In this document: positions 21,781 to 33,631 of the stretch, piece by piece
Layout of the letters: each line of letters starts with the position of its first letter
Numbering within the stretch: the first letter of the stretch is position 1
Notes under the pieces: generated by a model
The model's database searches: none
The model's input: the letters and a program-made list of their open reading frames with translations, nothing else
What the model was told of the DNA's origin: nothing
Translations under genes and position numbers: made by a program
Assembly (NCBI RefSeq): GCF_022605165.1
Contig: NC_063070.1
Coordinates: forward strand, 1,116,001-1,180,000
Reading direction: 5' to 3'
DNA length: 64,000 nucleotides
Source of the DNA: Purpureocillium takamizusanense
Lineage: Eukaryota > Ascomycota > Sordariomycetes > Hypocreales > Ophiocordycipitaceae

Positions 21781-22451
21781 ATGGCCGTCTCGTCGTACCT
21801 CAGCGGCAGCTCCGTCGGCTACAACCGCCGCGTCGTCAGCCACATCCGCACGTACAGCTGGCCGCCGTGGCAGCTCAACTTTTGGATCTTTGTCATGCTG
21901 CTGGCGTCGGCGAGCATCGTCGGCGTCTTCTCCACGTTTATCCAGATGCAGGTGCAGCTGGAGCTGCCCGTGCCATGGTAGACACGCTCAGTCAGACGCC
22001 GGAACGAGACACTCAACTAACTTCCGCAGGTACTTTCCCTACTACATCACCGTCGGCGGCCTCGCCATCCTCTTCATCGCGGGCATCTTTTGGCTCATCG
22101 CCAACCGGCGCCTGCTGCCGGCCATTGTCATGATCGGGGCGTTTATGCTCTTCGTCATGTGGCTCGTCGGCCTCGTCGTGGTGTCGATGCAGCTCTGGGG
22201 GCCCAACGGCTCCGTGCAGAGCAACTGCAACCTGCAGGTGTTTAACCAGGACCCGCGCGGCCTGAGCATCGAGACGCTGGCGTGGATGCAGCAGCGCAAC
22301 ATATGTGAGTCGGTGCGCGTGTGCGTGTCGGATGCGGTGCTGACGCCGTCCAGGCCAGTCGTGGCATCTGGTGTTTGCCATGGCGCTGACGGGCTCGATA
22401 TTCCTCGTCTGGGTCATGATCATGGCGTACCAGGTCTTTGTCAACTCGTGA
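21781..22451 (+). CDS. conserved fungal multi-pass membrane protein
   Basis: Exons 21781-21977, 22030-22304 and 22354-22451 (189 residues). The introns are 52 bp (GTAGAC...CGCAG) and 49 bp (GTGAGT...CCAG); both restore frame (VPW|YFPYYITVGG and NIC|QSWHLVFAMA). Four hydrophobic spans are visible: about 33-55 (FWIFVMLLASASIVGVFSTF), 72-90 (ITVGGLAILFIAGIFWLIAN), 93-115 (LLPAIVMIGAFMLFVMWLVG) and 163-184 (VFAMALTGSIFLVWVMIMAY). The N terminus (SGSSVGYNRRVVSHIRTYSW) is charged and probably cytosolic. Invariant-looking features are the SNCNLQVF stretch in the loop before the last helix and the paired Cys residues. The arrangement resembles small MARVEL-type four-helix proteins, but I do not recognise a named family. 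Function unknown. Confidence 0.85.
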
Positions 22452-23905
22452 TGCATCGTCTTTGACTGCGGTGCGTGTTTGGGTCGATTGTCGCGTTGGT
22501 CTTTACCCCGGTGCGTGTCTGGGTCGGCCATTACATTGGTTTTCGAGTCTTCCTGGGTGCCGTTGGCAGGCCATCTTCGTCTAGGCCGTGGTCATCGCCG
22601 TTGGCTCGGCAAGGTCGCAGCGGCTGCCTGGACCGCACCGAGCTGATGCGAAATCGCGCACGGCACTCCGAGATATTTTCCCGCTGCCTGTATACTTTTT
22701 CTTTGTTTCCCTTTTGGATGTGGCATCACCGACCATGTGCGCGACGTGGGAGGCGACGAGTTCGGCTGGGGCATATGCGGCGTTTGGGGGCACCTGGTCT
22801 ACAGGACAGCGAGCGCTTCAACTGTATTGTACGCGAGCAGCGTTGGCATTTGAATTGAGCACATAGATCTGGACATTGGCTGTCCATCATACGAGCGCAA
22901 CGGCCATGAGCGCCCTCGCACGCAAAGCGTGGAGGCCTCACCGTCTGTCCAGGGTGCGTCTGATTGTCGCCGTGGAGCTCGCACCAGCTGCTGGCGCCGT
23001 CGTGCGCTGCGGCGACTGGAGCTCCGGTGGGCTGGGCCAACACCGCGGGCTGGCCGTGTTAGTGCAGCCGCGGCGCCCAACCAGGCACGCTGGCGTTGGC
23101 AGGTGGGCGGTGGTTCAGCTGGGCAGGCCAGTTGAGTTTGGCGCTCGGCTGCGTCCCTGACGAGGCCAAGCCAGCCCCTCTTGCGATGAGGCTACTAGGT
23201 AGGCTAGTAGCTTCTCTTGCGATGAGGGGTCATGGGTGAGGGGCTTGAGTGAGGTCTTGTCGTTGACTCGGCTTGGTGCTGCTCGATGCCGTCCAGCTCC
23301 CTCACGGTGCATGCGTCAGGGCTGGCAGCAAACGCAACGCAGGCAGGTGGACGGCGCAGCGCCAGGTTGATCTCGCGTCGATCGGTGATGCAACATGGCT
23401 CCCTGTGAGCTCATACAACTGGGTCTCGTCGAATCGCCCGGGAATATCGGCAGGCTCGCGCCAACCTGCGGCGGGTCGGCGATGCGCGGCCGACCGATAA
23501 GCTTCGCGCCCGCAAAAGCCAATGAGCCTGTGGAGGCGGCGCATCGACGCACAGCGAGTGCCTGGCTGCATGACGTAGCGCGGTGCTTCCTTCAGCTTGG
23601 ACAGACGATGATGGCCGCGCGCGGTGGAGGCGGCGTCGCCGATTTGGGCGCTGGCCGGTGGGGGAGGGGTAGCACAAGCTCGTCGCTGGGAACGGGTCTT
23701 TGCACGTTCGTTGGCTGGCGTGCATGATGCCATGGTCAACCCGTTGCGGAAGCTCAAGTCGAGGAAGAGGGGAACCGTGGCGGGCGACGGCGACGGGTAT
23801 ATAAACCGTCCGTCCGTCTCCCATCGGTGATCTGCCGCCGCCAAACGATCGACCAGCCGCATCACTCCAATCAAGAATCAAGACATCCACTACACCTACA
23901 TCGCC
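22452..23905. other. intergenic; paired GCGATGAG sites and TATA box
   Basis: No gene is supported. It contains two GCGATGAG (PAC-like) octamers at 23183-23190 and 23219-23226 flanking a perfect 7-bp inverted repeat (CTACTAG at 23192, CTAGTAG at 23204), and a TATATAAA box at 23798-23805 serving the next gene. Confidence 0.5.
23798..23805 (+). promoter_or_regulatory. TATA box (TATATAAA)
   Basis: A consensus TATATAAA lies 100 bp before the ATG of the 80-residue hydrophilic protein. The spacing fits a strongly or inducibly expressed fungal gene. Confidence 0.7.
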
Positions 23906-24314
23906 ATGGATTTCGTCAAAAAGGCCGCCGAGGGCATCAAGGGCTCCTCCTCGAACAAGGACCAGCAGGCCCAGGCCCAGGGCGGCGACGGCCAAAAGGA
24001 AGACTACGTCGACAAGGGTACGTGACGCCTCCTGTAACATTTCACGTCGTCCACTGCCCAGCATGCTCGTGCCCCCCCGTGCTTGCGTCCATGGCTGACA
24101 CACGGTAGCGTTCGCGTTTGGCGCCTCCAAGACCGGCCACAGCCTCAGCCGCGAGCAGCAGGAGAAGATTACCGACGGCGGCCGCAGCGCCTACGAAAAG
24201 GCCACCGGGTGAGTGCCATTGCATCGCGTCGCTGGCGCAGGTGTACAGCCCAGTATGCGCGTGCCGGGACTGACAGCGTGCAGAAACAAGGTCGACCCCA
24301 AAATCTCCAACTAG
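23906..24314 (+). CDS. small hydrophilic fungal protein (80 residues)
   Basis: Exons 23906-24017, 24109-24208 and 24284-24314, with introns of 91 bp (GTACGT...GGTAG) and 75 bp (GTGAGT...GCAG). The product begins MDFVKKAAEGIKGSS, continues with a Gln/Gly-rich stretch, then YVDKAFAFGASKTGHSLSREQ and a KITDGGRSAYEKATGNKV segment ending KISN. It is all hydrophilic and helical with no signal peptide, membrane span or catalytic motif. Its amphipathic KKAAEG-type start and length recall small stress- or starvation-induced fungal proteins; I recognise the general type but not a named function. The TATATAAA box 100 bp upstream supports strong, probably condition-dependent expression. The short last exon (31 nt) fits the reading frame and ends in TAG. 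Confidence 0.85.
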
Positions 24315-25187
24315 GCGACGTCATGGGAGGAATGCGGAGTCGGGTCGGGAACGCCCGGATAGATACCACGTCAGTTCAATTTCTAACAGATTCATGAGTC
24401 AACGGTGCATCACGGTGAATGCGCGACATGATGCTGGTACGATGCTCGACATGATGCTCGGAATGATGCTTGGCAGTGAGATGCTTGACAGTGAACAACG
24501 GGTGGTGACCCTGGTGGTGTCGTAGAAGCGGCTCGTGCGACGGTAGGCGGCACCGTGCGCTGCATGTTGACGCCCCCTCGCAGGCGTTGACACGCTGGTC
24601 GCCGTGCTTGCATTGACGGTCGAGCGCTCCCTAGCAGACCCTGCTCACCGGTGGCGGCTCAGAACAGGCTCCGTCAATTGATTTCCAGGCTGCGCGTCTG
24701 GCGCCTGGCACCTGGCGCGTCTGGCGCGCTGCGAGGTGCTGCCCGGGCAACCCTGCCGCCCCCTTGCCCGCCCACTGCATGGCTGCAGGGGCCGCGCCGA
24801 GGCCTGGCACTCCACTCTAGGGCTGTCGGGTGGATTCCTCCAGGGCTCCCGGTCGCTGGCCCCTGCACCAGGCAGCTGTGAGCGCGGGGCCTGCGCCAAA
24901 CGGGCAGCTGGCAGCTTCAGCCAGATCGGGTCGGGTCCGTTCGTGCATCACGCTGCCCCTTGCCACGGCGTCTGTTCCAGTGCATGCTCGACCTCAACCC
25001 ACGCCTTTCATAATCCGAGGCGCTCCGAGAACCTGCATCCGCACAACAATTCCGATCGCACGCGCTGCCCTCTCTACCGACAACCGACGCGTCCCCATCA
25101 CGGCAGCCGAGTTCCAGCGACGACGAAACGCGTCCCCGAGCACCCTGCCCTGACGTGCCGCGTCGACTGTCGTGGGCAAGATGCGCC
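24315..25187. other. intergenic, no gene recognised
   Basis: 3' flank of the small protein gene and promoter of the Mto1-type gene. The region 24429-24480 contains repeated ATGATGCT(C/T)G units. No coding frame is supported. Confidence 0.5.
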
Positions 25188-27766
25188 ATGGCCCACGATG
25201 AGACTCGCAGCGGCCACCAGCCGAGCCTCGATCAATCACGGCCCTCGACGGCGATGCGCGTCGAGGACGGTTCTGCGACGGACACTGAGCCGCACGACAC
25301 CGAGCACGAATTGCACGATGCCGCGCCCCACGACGGCGCCGACGCCGCAGACGATTCCCTTCTCGATCCTCACCCTCTACCAACAATCGCCCCTCCACCA
25401 CCCCAGGCCGCATCGCCAGGCCGTCCCGAGAGCAGCCTCATCGAGACGACGGCCGTCGACCAGACGCGCGCCCCCGACGAGACCATGACCGAAGAGGCCG
25501 TCCGCCGGCACCTGCAAGACGTCGAGTCGAGCTTCCTGCCCACGCTGTCGCCCATCGCCACGGGCTCGACCAACGGCGAGGGCGGCGTCGACGACTCGTA
25601 CGTGTTTGACTCGCCCGACAAGGCCGCGGCTCGCCCCCTGCCGCAGCGCGACGACGACAACGACGACGACGCCACGGCCGTCAGCAACACCACATCCAAC
25701 CTCGAGACGCTCGACTCGTCGCCGACCGCCGCGGCCGCCGCGAGGACCATTTCCCGCGCCGTCAGCATGGCGACGAATCCCGGGGGGGACAGCATCAACG
25801 CTCGGGGAGACAGCATCTACGGTCCTGGCGAGGACAGCATCGCCGACGAGGACGCCGCCGCCGCCTCCACGTCGCAGTCCGTCTCCGAAAGACTAGACGC
25901 GGGCAGCACGCCGGGCAACTCGCTGCGCGTCGGCAAGCGCCCGCGATACCTCCGCAGCCGCTTCGGCAGCCAGCGCTCGTCGACGTCGTCGTTTGTCACC
26001 AACCCCGAGTCCCACGACGGCAGCGAGGCGACCGTCGGCCACGGCCTCGACTACGCCCTGCACTCGGGCGGCGCGGTGCCGGCCTCGGGCATGCCGCGCG
26101 GGCCGAGCGTCGGGCTCCCCCGGGCCATCAGCTTCGGCAGCGTCGCCTCGGGCGTGGGCGCCGACGACTACGACGCGTCCCCCGGCCACCAGCTCGAGCC
26201 GCTCGCGGAAATCGACAGCCCGCCGCAGAGGCGCCGCGACGGCACGGACCCGATGAGCACGCCCAAGCCGTCGAGGGAGCGCCTCGACGCCGCCGCCGCG
26301 CCGACCGACACCGTCATCGCGCAGCACGTCAGGAACGTGCACGTGCCGCCGTCGCTGGCCAAGGAATACAAGTCCAAGAACGGGCTCCAGACGCCGCGGC
26401 GGCCATCAGCCCTGACGGCGAGCATCGGGACCACCGCGGCCGGGCGCCCGGGCAAGAACCTGACGCTCAAGGAGCAGAGCAGCACCATCGAGCGCCTGTC
26501 CAAGGAGAACTTTGACCTCAAGCTCAAGGTCATGTTCCTCAGCGACCGCCTCGACAAGCTGTCCGAGGAGGGCATCAAGGAGATGATTTCGGAAAACGTC
26601 AACCTCAAGACCAACTACGCTGTGCTGCAGCGCGACAACAAGATGCTGCGGAAGCGGGTCAAGGAGCTGGAGCGCCAGGCCAGGGAGGACGACGACAACG
26701 CCCGCCCCGGCACGGCGCGCAGCGGCGCCGACTCGGCGGACCAGCAGCACGCGCCGCGGATGGACGACGACGAGGCCCAGGAGCGCGAGGTGGAGCTGCT
26801 GTACCTGCGGGAGCGCGTCGAGGAGTACGCGTCCGAGATTGAGCGGCTGCGCAACGAGGGCGTGCACCGCGAAAACGAAAAGCGCAAGATGGCCGACCTG
26901 GTCAAGACCATGGGCGACCGCGCGGGCGAGAGCCTCGGGCGCCAGGAGGAGGCCGACGTCTGGAAGGACCTGCTGGAGCAGGAGACGGCGCGCCGGGAGC
27001 AGGCCGACGAGGACAACGCCAGGCTGCGCGACGACGTGTTTCGGCTCAAGCGCGAGCTGTCGGCGGCGGCAGCGACCGCGACCGGGGGCCAGGGCGTCGC
27101 GCCGATGCACCACACGACCAACATCTACAACATCACCAAGAAGCACAGGGACCCCAACGCGTCGCCGTCCCGCCCCGTGTCGGGCCTGTCGGGCGACGTC
27201 GAGGAGTCGCACGCCGGCCTGAGCGCGGCCACGACGCTCGTCGAGGACCTGCGCCGGGAGAGCGAGCAGCTGCGCCACGAAAACGCCGAGCTGCGCCGCG
27301 AGGTCGGCGCCCAGACGTCGATGCTGGTGTCGCGGAACCGCGAAAAGGACCGCCTGTACTCGGAGATTGAGGAGCTCAAGATGGCGCAGCGGCGGGCGGC
27401 GGGCGGGGGCGTCGGGATCGGCGGGGGTGTCGGCGGGGGCGTCGCGGCGTCGACCGTCGACAGCATCCTCGAGCGGTCCGCGTCGCGCGCCGGAGGACCC
27501 GAGCGGCCCGGCTCGCGGGGCAGCGCCAGGACCCGGCAGACGCTGGCCGAGGACGACGAGGCGGAGCGGGAGGAGCTCGAGAACAGGCTGGCCGAGGCGC
27601 GCGACCGGCTCAGCGAGGCCAAGCTGCAGAACCAGGAGCTGCAGCGCGAGCTCGAGGCGTGCATGCACGACTTCGAGACGGCCGTCGAGGACAAGCGGCG
27701 GGCCGAGGAGACGGCGCTGACGCTGCAGGAGGACCTCGAGACGGCCGTCGGCGACCTGGTGGCGAT

Positions 27767-27798
<32 letters not shown>

Positions 27799-29774
27799 AG
27801 GGCGACATGGAGGGCGAGTTCGAGGCGCTCCGCCGCGAGGCGCAGGACGAGATCGACGCGCTCGAGGCCGAGGCGGACCAGCGCAACGAGGACGTGGAGC
27901 GGCTGCAGGCCGACCTGAGGGACCGGACCGAAAACTTTGACGCCTTGCAGGAAGAGATGCGCAAGATGAGCGAGGCCCTCGTCGGGCTCGAGGACGACCA
28001 GGACGACAAGATGCGGCGGGTGGCGCAGCTCGAGGAGGAGCTCGAGGCGTCCAACCGGGAGCTCGAGGAGCTGGAGCGCAAGCTCATCGAGGCCAACGAC
28101 AAGAACCAGCGGCTCGCGGTGCAGCTCGAGTCGTCGCAGGGCGAGGTGGCGTTTCTGCGCGAGGAGCAGGAGGCGGACAAGATCCGCATCGGCGACGTCG
28201 AGGCGGCGCTGGCGCACACCGAACAAGGGCTGCGCGACGAGCGCGAGCGCGCCCGCGAGCTCGACGGCCGCCTGCAGCAGGAGCGCGTGCAGCGCGAGGT
28301 GGTGGCCGGCCGCGAAAAGGAGGAGGTGCAGCAGATCGTCAACGAGCTCAACCGCGAGGCGTCGGCGGCCAAGGACGAGGTGCGCCGGCTGCGCAAGAGC
28401 CTGTCGTCGCGCGAGGTCGAGGCCACCGAGTGGAAGGAGAGGCTGATTGAGCTGGAGAACAACCTCCGGGAGGCGCTGGGCGACCTCAACGGCACCCGGT
28501 CGTCGCTCCTCAAGGTACGGCTGCGCCCGCTCCTCCGCAGACTGATCCCCCGAGGCACGTTTACTGACAGCAGGCGCTCCCCCCAGTCCATCGCCAAGAT
28601 GCAGCGCGAGCTCGAGAACACGGTGCGCGAGCTCGACGGCTCCCGGGCCGCCGTCAACGAAAAGGACCGCCTCATCAAGCAGCGCGACGCCCTGCTCGAG
28701 TCGCACGCGCTCGAGAGCCGCCGCGTCGCCGAGCTGCTCGACAAGGAGCGCGTCGCCCACCGCAACACCAAGTCGCAGTTCGACACGTTCCAGAAGACGC
28801 ACAGCCACCTGACGCAGACGGCCAGCACCCAGGACGTGCGCATCGCCGAGCTCGAGACCACCCGCGGCCAGGACCGCCGCCGCCTCGCCCAGCTCGAGCA
28901 GACGGCCCGCGACCAGCTGCGCGAGCGCAACGAGCTGCTGCTGGCCCTGTGGCAGCACCTCAGCGCCCTCTGCGGCCGCGAGTGGCTCAACAACAACGCC
29001 CTCGTCGACCGCCAGGTCGTGCCCTCGGTCGAGGTCATCGCCAGCCGCCTGCCCGGCTTCTCCAAGAACCTGCTCGCCGCCGTCAAGGCCGTCGAGGCCA
29101 TGTTTGCGTCGCTGCAGGCCAAGATCCGCGCCGTCGAGCGCGACCTGCACCGCGAGTACCAGGCCCTCGAGAACAACCTCGACGTGCGCGTCAAGAAGCT
29201 CGACCGCCTCGAGGCCATGGTGCGCAACTCGATCGCCGCGGGACCCCTCGCCCACGACGTGCAGGGCCGCATGCAGCGCCTCGAGGACGCCTACCGCCAG
29301 CTCAAGGTCGAAAACGCCACGCTGCGCACCGCCCACGACGTCCGCAGCCGCGCCTCGCACGCCGACGGCGCCCTGGCCTACGCGGGCGGCAGCGGTGGCA
29401 GCGGTGGCGGCTCCCCGTCGCCGGCCGTGCCGCGCGGGCCCAACGACCGCGACAGGAGCCGGTCGTCGCGCCAGGAGCGGAGCAGTAGGTCTGCGGGCTC
29501 GACGGCGAGCGGCATCCCGCGCCCGGCGGCCCCGTCGACCACCTACGGGGCCATGGACGTGGCGCTCGCCGGGGACGCCGAGGGTGGGGCCGGCAGCGGC
29601 AACAACAACAACAACGACAACCGCTGGCTGTTCCGGCTGCGCGACATGGAGTACAAGCTCAAGATGGAGCGCGAGGGGCGCAACCAGGATCGTCAGGCGG
29701 CGCGCCAGCGGCTGGGGGGGCTGGAGCTGGAGAACCGCGACCTGCGGGATCGCATGCGGCGCAGCGAGGAATAG
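25188..29774 (+). CDS. Mto1/ApsB-type microtubule-organising coiled-coil protein
   Basis: Exons 25188-28514 and 28587-29774 (1,504 residues); the 72-bp intron (GTACGG...CCCAG) is a stop-free multiple of three. The start ATG opens MAHDETRSGHQPSLDQ. Residues about 1-400 are low complexity. Residues about 423-496 match the centrosomin N-terminal motif 1 (CNN_1): LTLKEQSSTIERLSKENFDL, then FLSDRLDKLSEEGIKEMISE, the segment that recruits the gamma-tubulin complex in S. pombe Mto1 and Aspergillus ApsB. Residues about 500-1330 are nearly continuous coiled coil (Glu/Arg/Leu heptads). The last 50 residues (RWLFRLRDMEYKLKMEREGR ... RQAARQRLGGLE) resemble the Mto1/Spc110 C-terminal (MASC) region, which targets spindle pole bodies, septa or the nuclear envelope. 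Role: anchoring and nucleation of cytoplasmic microtubules. Family assignment is firm; exact localisation is inference. Confidence 0.92.
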
Positions 29775-30498
29775 GGGAGGTGGTGGACGTGGTGGACGTC
29801 TACGGTTGCTTTGCCATCATGGGTCTGGGTGGTCTGGTTCAGTTGCTTGGTGTTGCGGACGGGGCATGGGATCTCTTGCTGTCACTGTACATTACTTGCT
29901 GTGGTTTATCTACGTATGAAGCGTCCCCATGCTGGCCGCAGTTATCAATGCCCTCGCCGTAGGCTTCGCAGAGCCGCGCAATGTGCTCGTCACGGAGGCA
30001 GTATTTCCAAGGTGACATTGGGGTGGCCCGACGCCGACGACGGGGCGGTTCAGCGCGTCGATCTCGTGCTCGACGTATCCAGCGGCTACGGTGACGGCAG
30101 CGGGGAGTGGATGTGGCGGGGAGCAAGGCGACGGGATGAGATGTGCGGGGGACGGGAGCAAGACGACGGGATGAGATGTGGGCAGACAAGCAAGACGAGA
30201 CGGCACAGTGTCTACGGTAACAAGTACGTGGTACAAACGCGGCGCGACGCTACGAGCCAAGACCGTGAGCCAGTTGCGATGGTGTGCCGTGGTCCATTGC
30301 CAGTGGCCCGTCGAGGGTGTCCCGTCGTCTGCGGAGTTCCCGAAGCGGAAGCCCCGTGCACTTACACGACAGCGAGGGCTACCCAGGCCGGCTATATTAG
30401 ATATGTCCGGAGCGGCGCCCGCCCGCCCCCTCGTTTGTCCATCTCCGCGAGGGCATTCAGTCTTGCCGTCTTACAATCTGTTTGCCATCTGTGCGTAG
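29775..30498. other. intergenic, no gene recognised
   Basis: 3' flank of the Mto1-type gene and promoter of the DUF1479 gene. AT-rich GGCTATATTAGATATG near 30389-30404 may act as its TATA region. A short repeat, GACGGGATGAGATGTG, occurs at about 30130 and 30166. Confidence 0.5.
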
Positions 30499-32150
30499 AT
30501 GACGATGCTGATGCGACCGGACGCGGCCAGGATGTTGCCCCCTCGCGTGGCCATGAGCGTGGTGCCCGCGCTCACCCGGTCGGCGAGCGTGGCCTCCGCC
30601 TCCGCCAAAGAGAGCCCCCCCAAAGACAAAAAGGAGGGCGACATCTCCGACGCCTTCGTCTCGCTGTCCGGGGCCCCGCGCGAGCCGCTGCCGGACCGGT
30701 TCCGCCTGCTCAAGCGCGACCTCGTGCGCGGCAGGGAGGCGGCGGTGGCGGCGGGATGGAGGCGGCTGCTGGGGCGGCTGCGCGCGGAAAACGACGTGGT
30801 CGCGGCGCGGGGGTCGGCCGTGATCCCGCAGGTCGAGCTCGCGGACCTCGAGGGCGGGTGCGCGCGGCTCCGGGACGAGATACGGAAGCGCGGCGCCGTG
30901 GTGGTGCGGGGTGTGATTCCCGAGGCCGAGGCGCGCGCGTACAAGGACGAGGTGGAGGCGTACGTGGCGGCGAACCCGCACACCCGGGGTGAGTGCACGT
31001 CTCCTCGATATGCTTTGCACTGATGCGACTCTCATGTGAAGTGATGGTGTTGACTGACAACCGACGGCGAAGCGTTCCCGCCCGACGACCCGCAGGTCTT
31101 TGAGCTGTACTGGTCCGCCCCGCAGCTCAAGGCGCGCGCGCACCCGTCGCTGCTGCGCGTGCAGCGGCACCTCATGACGTCGCTGTGGCACGCTGCGTCT
31201 GCGTCTGCGCCGGTCTCGCTCGCGCACCCGCTCACGTACGCGGACCGGCTGCGGATCCGGCAGCCCGGGGACGGCCGGTTCGCGCTGGGCCCGCACATGG
31301 ACGGCGGCAGCGTCGAGCGGTGGGAGCCGCGCGGGTACGGGCTGGGCGGCGTGTACGAGCGGGTGCTGGCGGGCGACTGGGAGGCGCACGACCCGTGGGA
31401 GGCGGGCGGGCGCGTGGCGGCGGCGAGCAATCTATACGACGGGCTGGGCGCGTGCTCCGTCTTCCGCGCCTGGCAGGGCTGGCTGAGCATGAGCCGCGCG
31501 GCGCCGGGCGAGGGCACGCTGCTGGTGAACCCGCTGATGCACCTGGCGACGGCGTACGTGCTGCTGCGGCCCTTCTTCCGCGCCGTGGACCCGGCGAGGA
31601 CGGGCGCGGCGCTGCTCGACGAGGACAACTGGGTGCTGGCCGGCGACGAGGACATGACGAGCGACCTGCAGGGCGCGTCCCCGGGGCACGGCCAGGAGCT
31701 CAGCGAGGCGCTGCATCCGCACCTGGAGCTGGGGCGGACCATGGTGCACGTGCCCGAGATTCGGCCGGGCGATTTCGTCGCCTGGCACTGCGACAGTGAG
31801 TCTCTGTCTCTTCCCACAGTCCTCGCCTTCTGTCGTGGGCGACTCCATGCATTCGCTGACCGACCGCCCGCAGCCATCCACGCCGTGGACCGCGTGCACG
31901 CCGGCGCGTCCGACTCGAGCGTGCTGTACATCCCCGTGTGCCCGACGACCGAGGCCAACGCGGCGTACGTGGCGCGGCAGCGGGCGGCGTTCCGGGCGGG
32001 GACCCCGGCGCCCGACTTTCCCGGCGGCGAGGGCGAGAGCCGGCACGCGGGCCGGCCGTCCGAGGCGGCGCTGCGGGGGTGGGCCGGCGCGGGGGGGCGG
32101 CAGGCGTTTGGGCTGGAGAGGCTGGAGGCGGGCGAGGGCGAGGGCACAGA

Positions 32151-32187
<37 letters not shown>

Positions 32188-32247
32188 ACGCAGGCCGGCG
32201 AGCGGGAGGCGGTGGCGCGGGCGAATGCCATGCTGGGGTTTGCGTGA
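30499..32247 (+). CDS. DUF1479 (Gig1/YbiU) non-heme oxygenase-like protein
   Basis: Exons 30499-30988, 31073-31795 and 31874-32247 (528 residues). Introns are 84 bp (GTGAGT...GCGAAG) and 78 bp (GTGAGT...CGCAG). The joins give NPHTR|AFPPDDPQVFELYWSAPQ and VAWHCDT|IHAVDRVHAGA. DUF1479 proteins have a double-stranded beta-helix fold typical of 2-oxoglutarate/Fe(II) enzymes. Candidate metal ligands visible are GPHMDGGS (His and Asp in the middle) and the late WHCDTIHAVDRVH. Candida GIG1 (induced by N-acetylglucosamine) and E. coli YbiU belong here; the substrate is unknown. The N terminus (MTMLMRPDAARMLPPRVAMS) is basic and Ser/Ala-rich, like a mitochondrial presequence, but several in-frame Met codons follow and the true start is uncertain. 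A GGCGCG-type repeat near 32156-32190 encodes an Ala-Gly run near the C terminus. Confidence 0.9.
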
Positions 32248-33631
32248 GCTCAGCGGCTCTGGTCTGGCTGGTCTCATGGTTTTTTTTTTTTTTTTTTTTT
32301 TTTGGCCGGTTGGCAGGCAGGCAGGCAAGCAGGCATCGCGCCAGGCATTGTCGCTGGTCATGGGCCCGCGCGCCGTGTCGATGCTGTATGCTGTACCCTG
32401 AGGGCCATTCATTTCTTACGTCGCATCGAGCCCTCTGCCACATTCAATTCCTCTGTCGTGTTCGATGCCCTGCGTCACATCCTGTCTGCCTCGCGTGCAT
32501 TGGGTGCGTCCGTCCCATGTCCACGGACGACTCGCGGCCCATGCAATCTGAGACGCGCCCACGCTGCCGTCTGCCATCTGCAATCATTTGTAAGCGCACG
32601 CTCAGCGCATCCACGGAGATTGCGCGCCTGCGTCCGAGCGAGATCGTCGCAGCTTCGACGTGGCCCGCGTCGCGGCGTTGATCGTGCGTGCAGCGTGCAG
32701 CGTGAAGAACGTGGTGGGTTCTTGACTCCTTGAGGCACACTTCACCCCCGCTCGACGTCAAGCGGTGGGTCGCGGGCGGTCGACAGCCCGACGGGCCGAG
32801 CAGGGTTCACCTCACGATGGTGGTGGTGTGGTGGTGGTTGACAGTTGACACCGGACCAGCCACACAACACGTTGCGAATCCCGTTTCCAATCTTGACCGT
32901 CTCCGCCACACACAATGCGACCGTTTCCGCCAAACCAGTCGCTGTATCCCGTACAGTCGGCGCAACGCATCCGCCGCCCTCACCCGCCAGCCGCCACCAC
33001 GCACCCACGCCTACGGCCCGCGTCCATCATTTTCTAATCACGACGTGACGTGCCGCCACACACCGACCATCCGCCCTGTCGCCCTGCCGCCCGCACGCTC
33101 GCATTCGTCGTCGACGCAATGCCACGGACACGACCCGGCTGGTGCGCCCCTGCCACGCAGACGCAGCCCACGCCGTCGCATTCCCTCGCGATTCCATGCA
33201 ATTAATCAGCCGCCGCCGGCCATCTGATCCACTGAAGCCCCGCGGATGCCTGTCGTCGTCGTGGGTCGGACGTGGTAGACGGCGCGCTAATCCCGTAGCC
33301 CGCCTGCCCGCTGCGTCAAGTGTCTCGTCGCCAAACTCATTAGTAAACACTGACGTGGGAGATGTGTCCCATGTCGGGCCGCGCTGGACCAAGTGGAGGA
33401 GATGCGGCCCCACGGCGTGACGGACGGGCGGGCGGGCGGGCGGACGGACTGGCGGGCGGACTTGACGATGGGACGGGGTACGATGGCAGGATACGACGAC
33501 CCCTATATAGCCGGCGCCCCTCGACCCCTATAGGTATACCCTCGTCCGCAGCCCTTCCTCGAACATCCAGAGCAACATTCCCTTCCCAGTCCAGTTAGCA
33601 GCAAGCACGACATCACATCCGCCCGCCCACC
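32248..33631. other. intergenic; 24-T run and TATA box
   Basis: A run of 24 T at 32280-32303 lies 33 nt past the DUF1479 stop, in its likely 3' UTR. The rest has no supportable gene. CTATATAG at 33503-33510 is the probable TATA box of the next gene, about 120 bp before its ATG; a (GGGC/GGAC)-type stretch precedes it at 33420-33465. Confidence 0.5.
33503..33510 (+). promoter_or_regulatory. TATA box (CTATATAG)
   Basis: A palindromic TATA-type element 122 bp upstream of the DUF1993 ATG. The intervening sequence is pyrimidine-rich and typical of a fungal leader. Confidence 0.6.

Noticed and set aside
26406..29360. 984-codon minus-strand frame across the Mto1-type gene
   Set aside because: Leu/Val/Arg-rich complement of a Glu/Lys/Arg coiled-coil; the sense strand has CNN_1 and MASC motifs, so the antisense is an artefact.
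32280..32303. 24-T run as evidence of retrotransposition
   Set aside because: No target-site duplication, reverse-transcriptase remnant or processed gene next to it; more likely simple 3'-UTR sequence.
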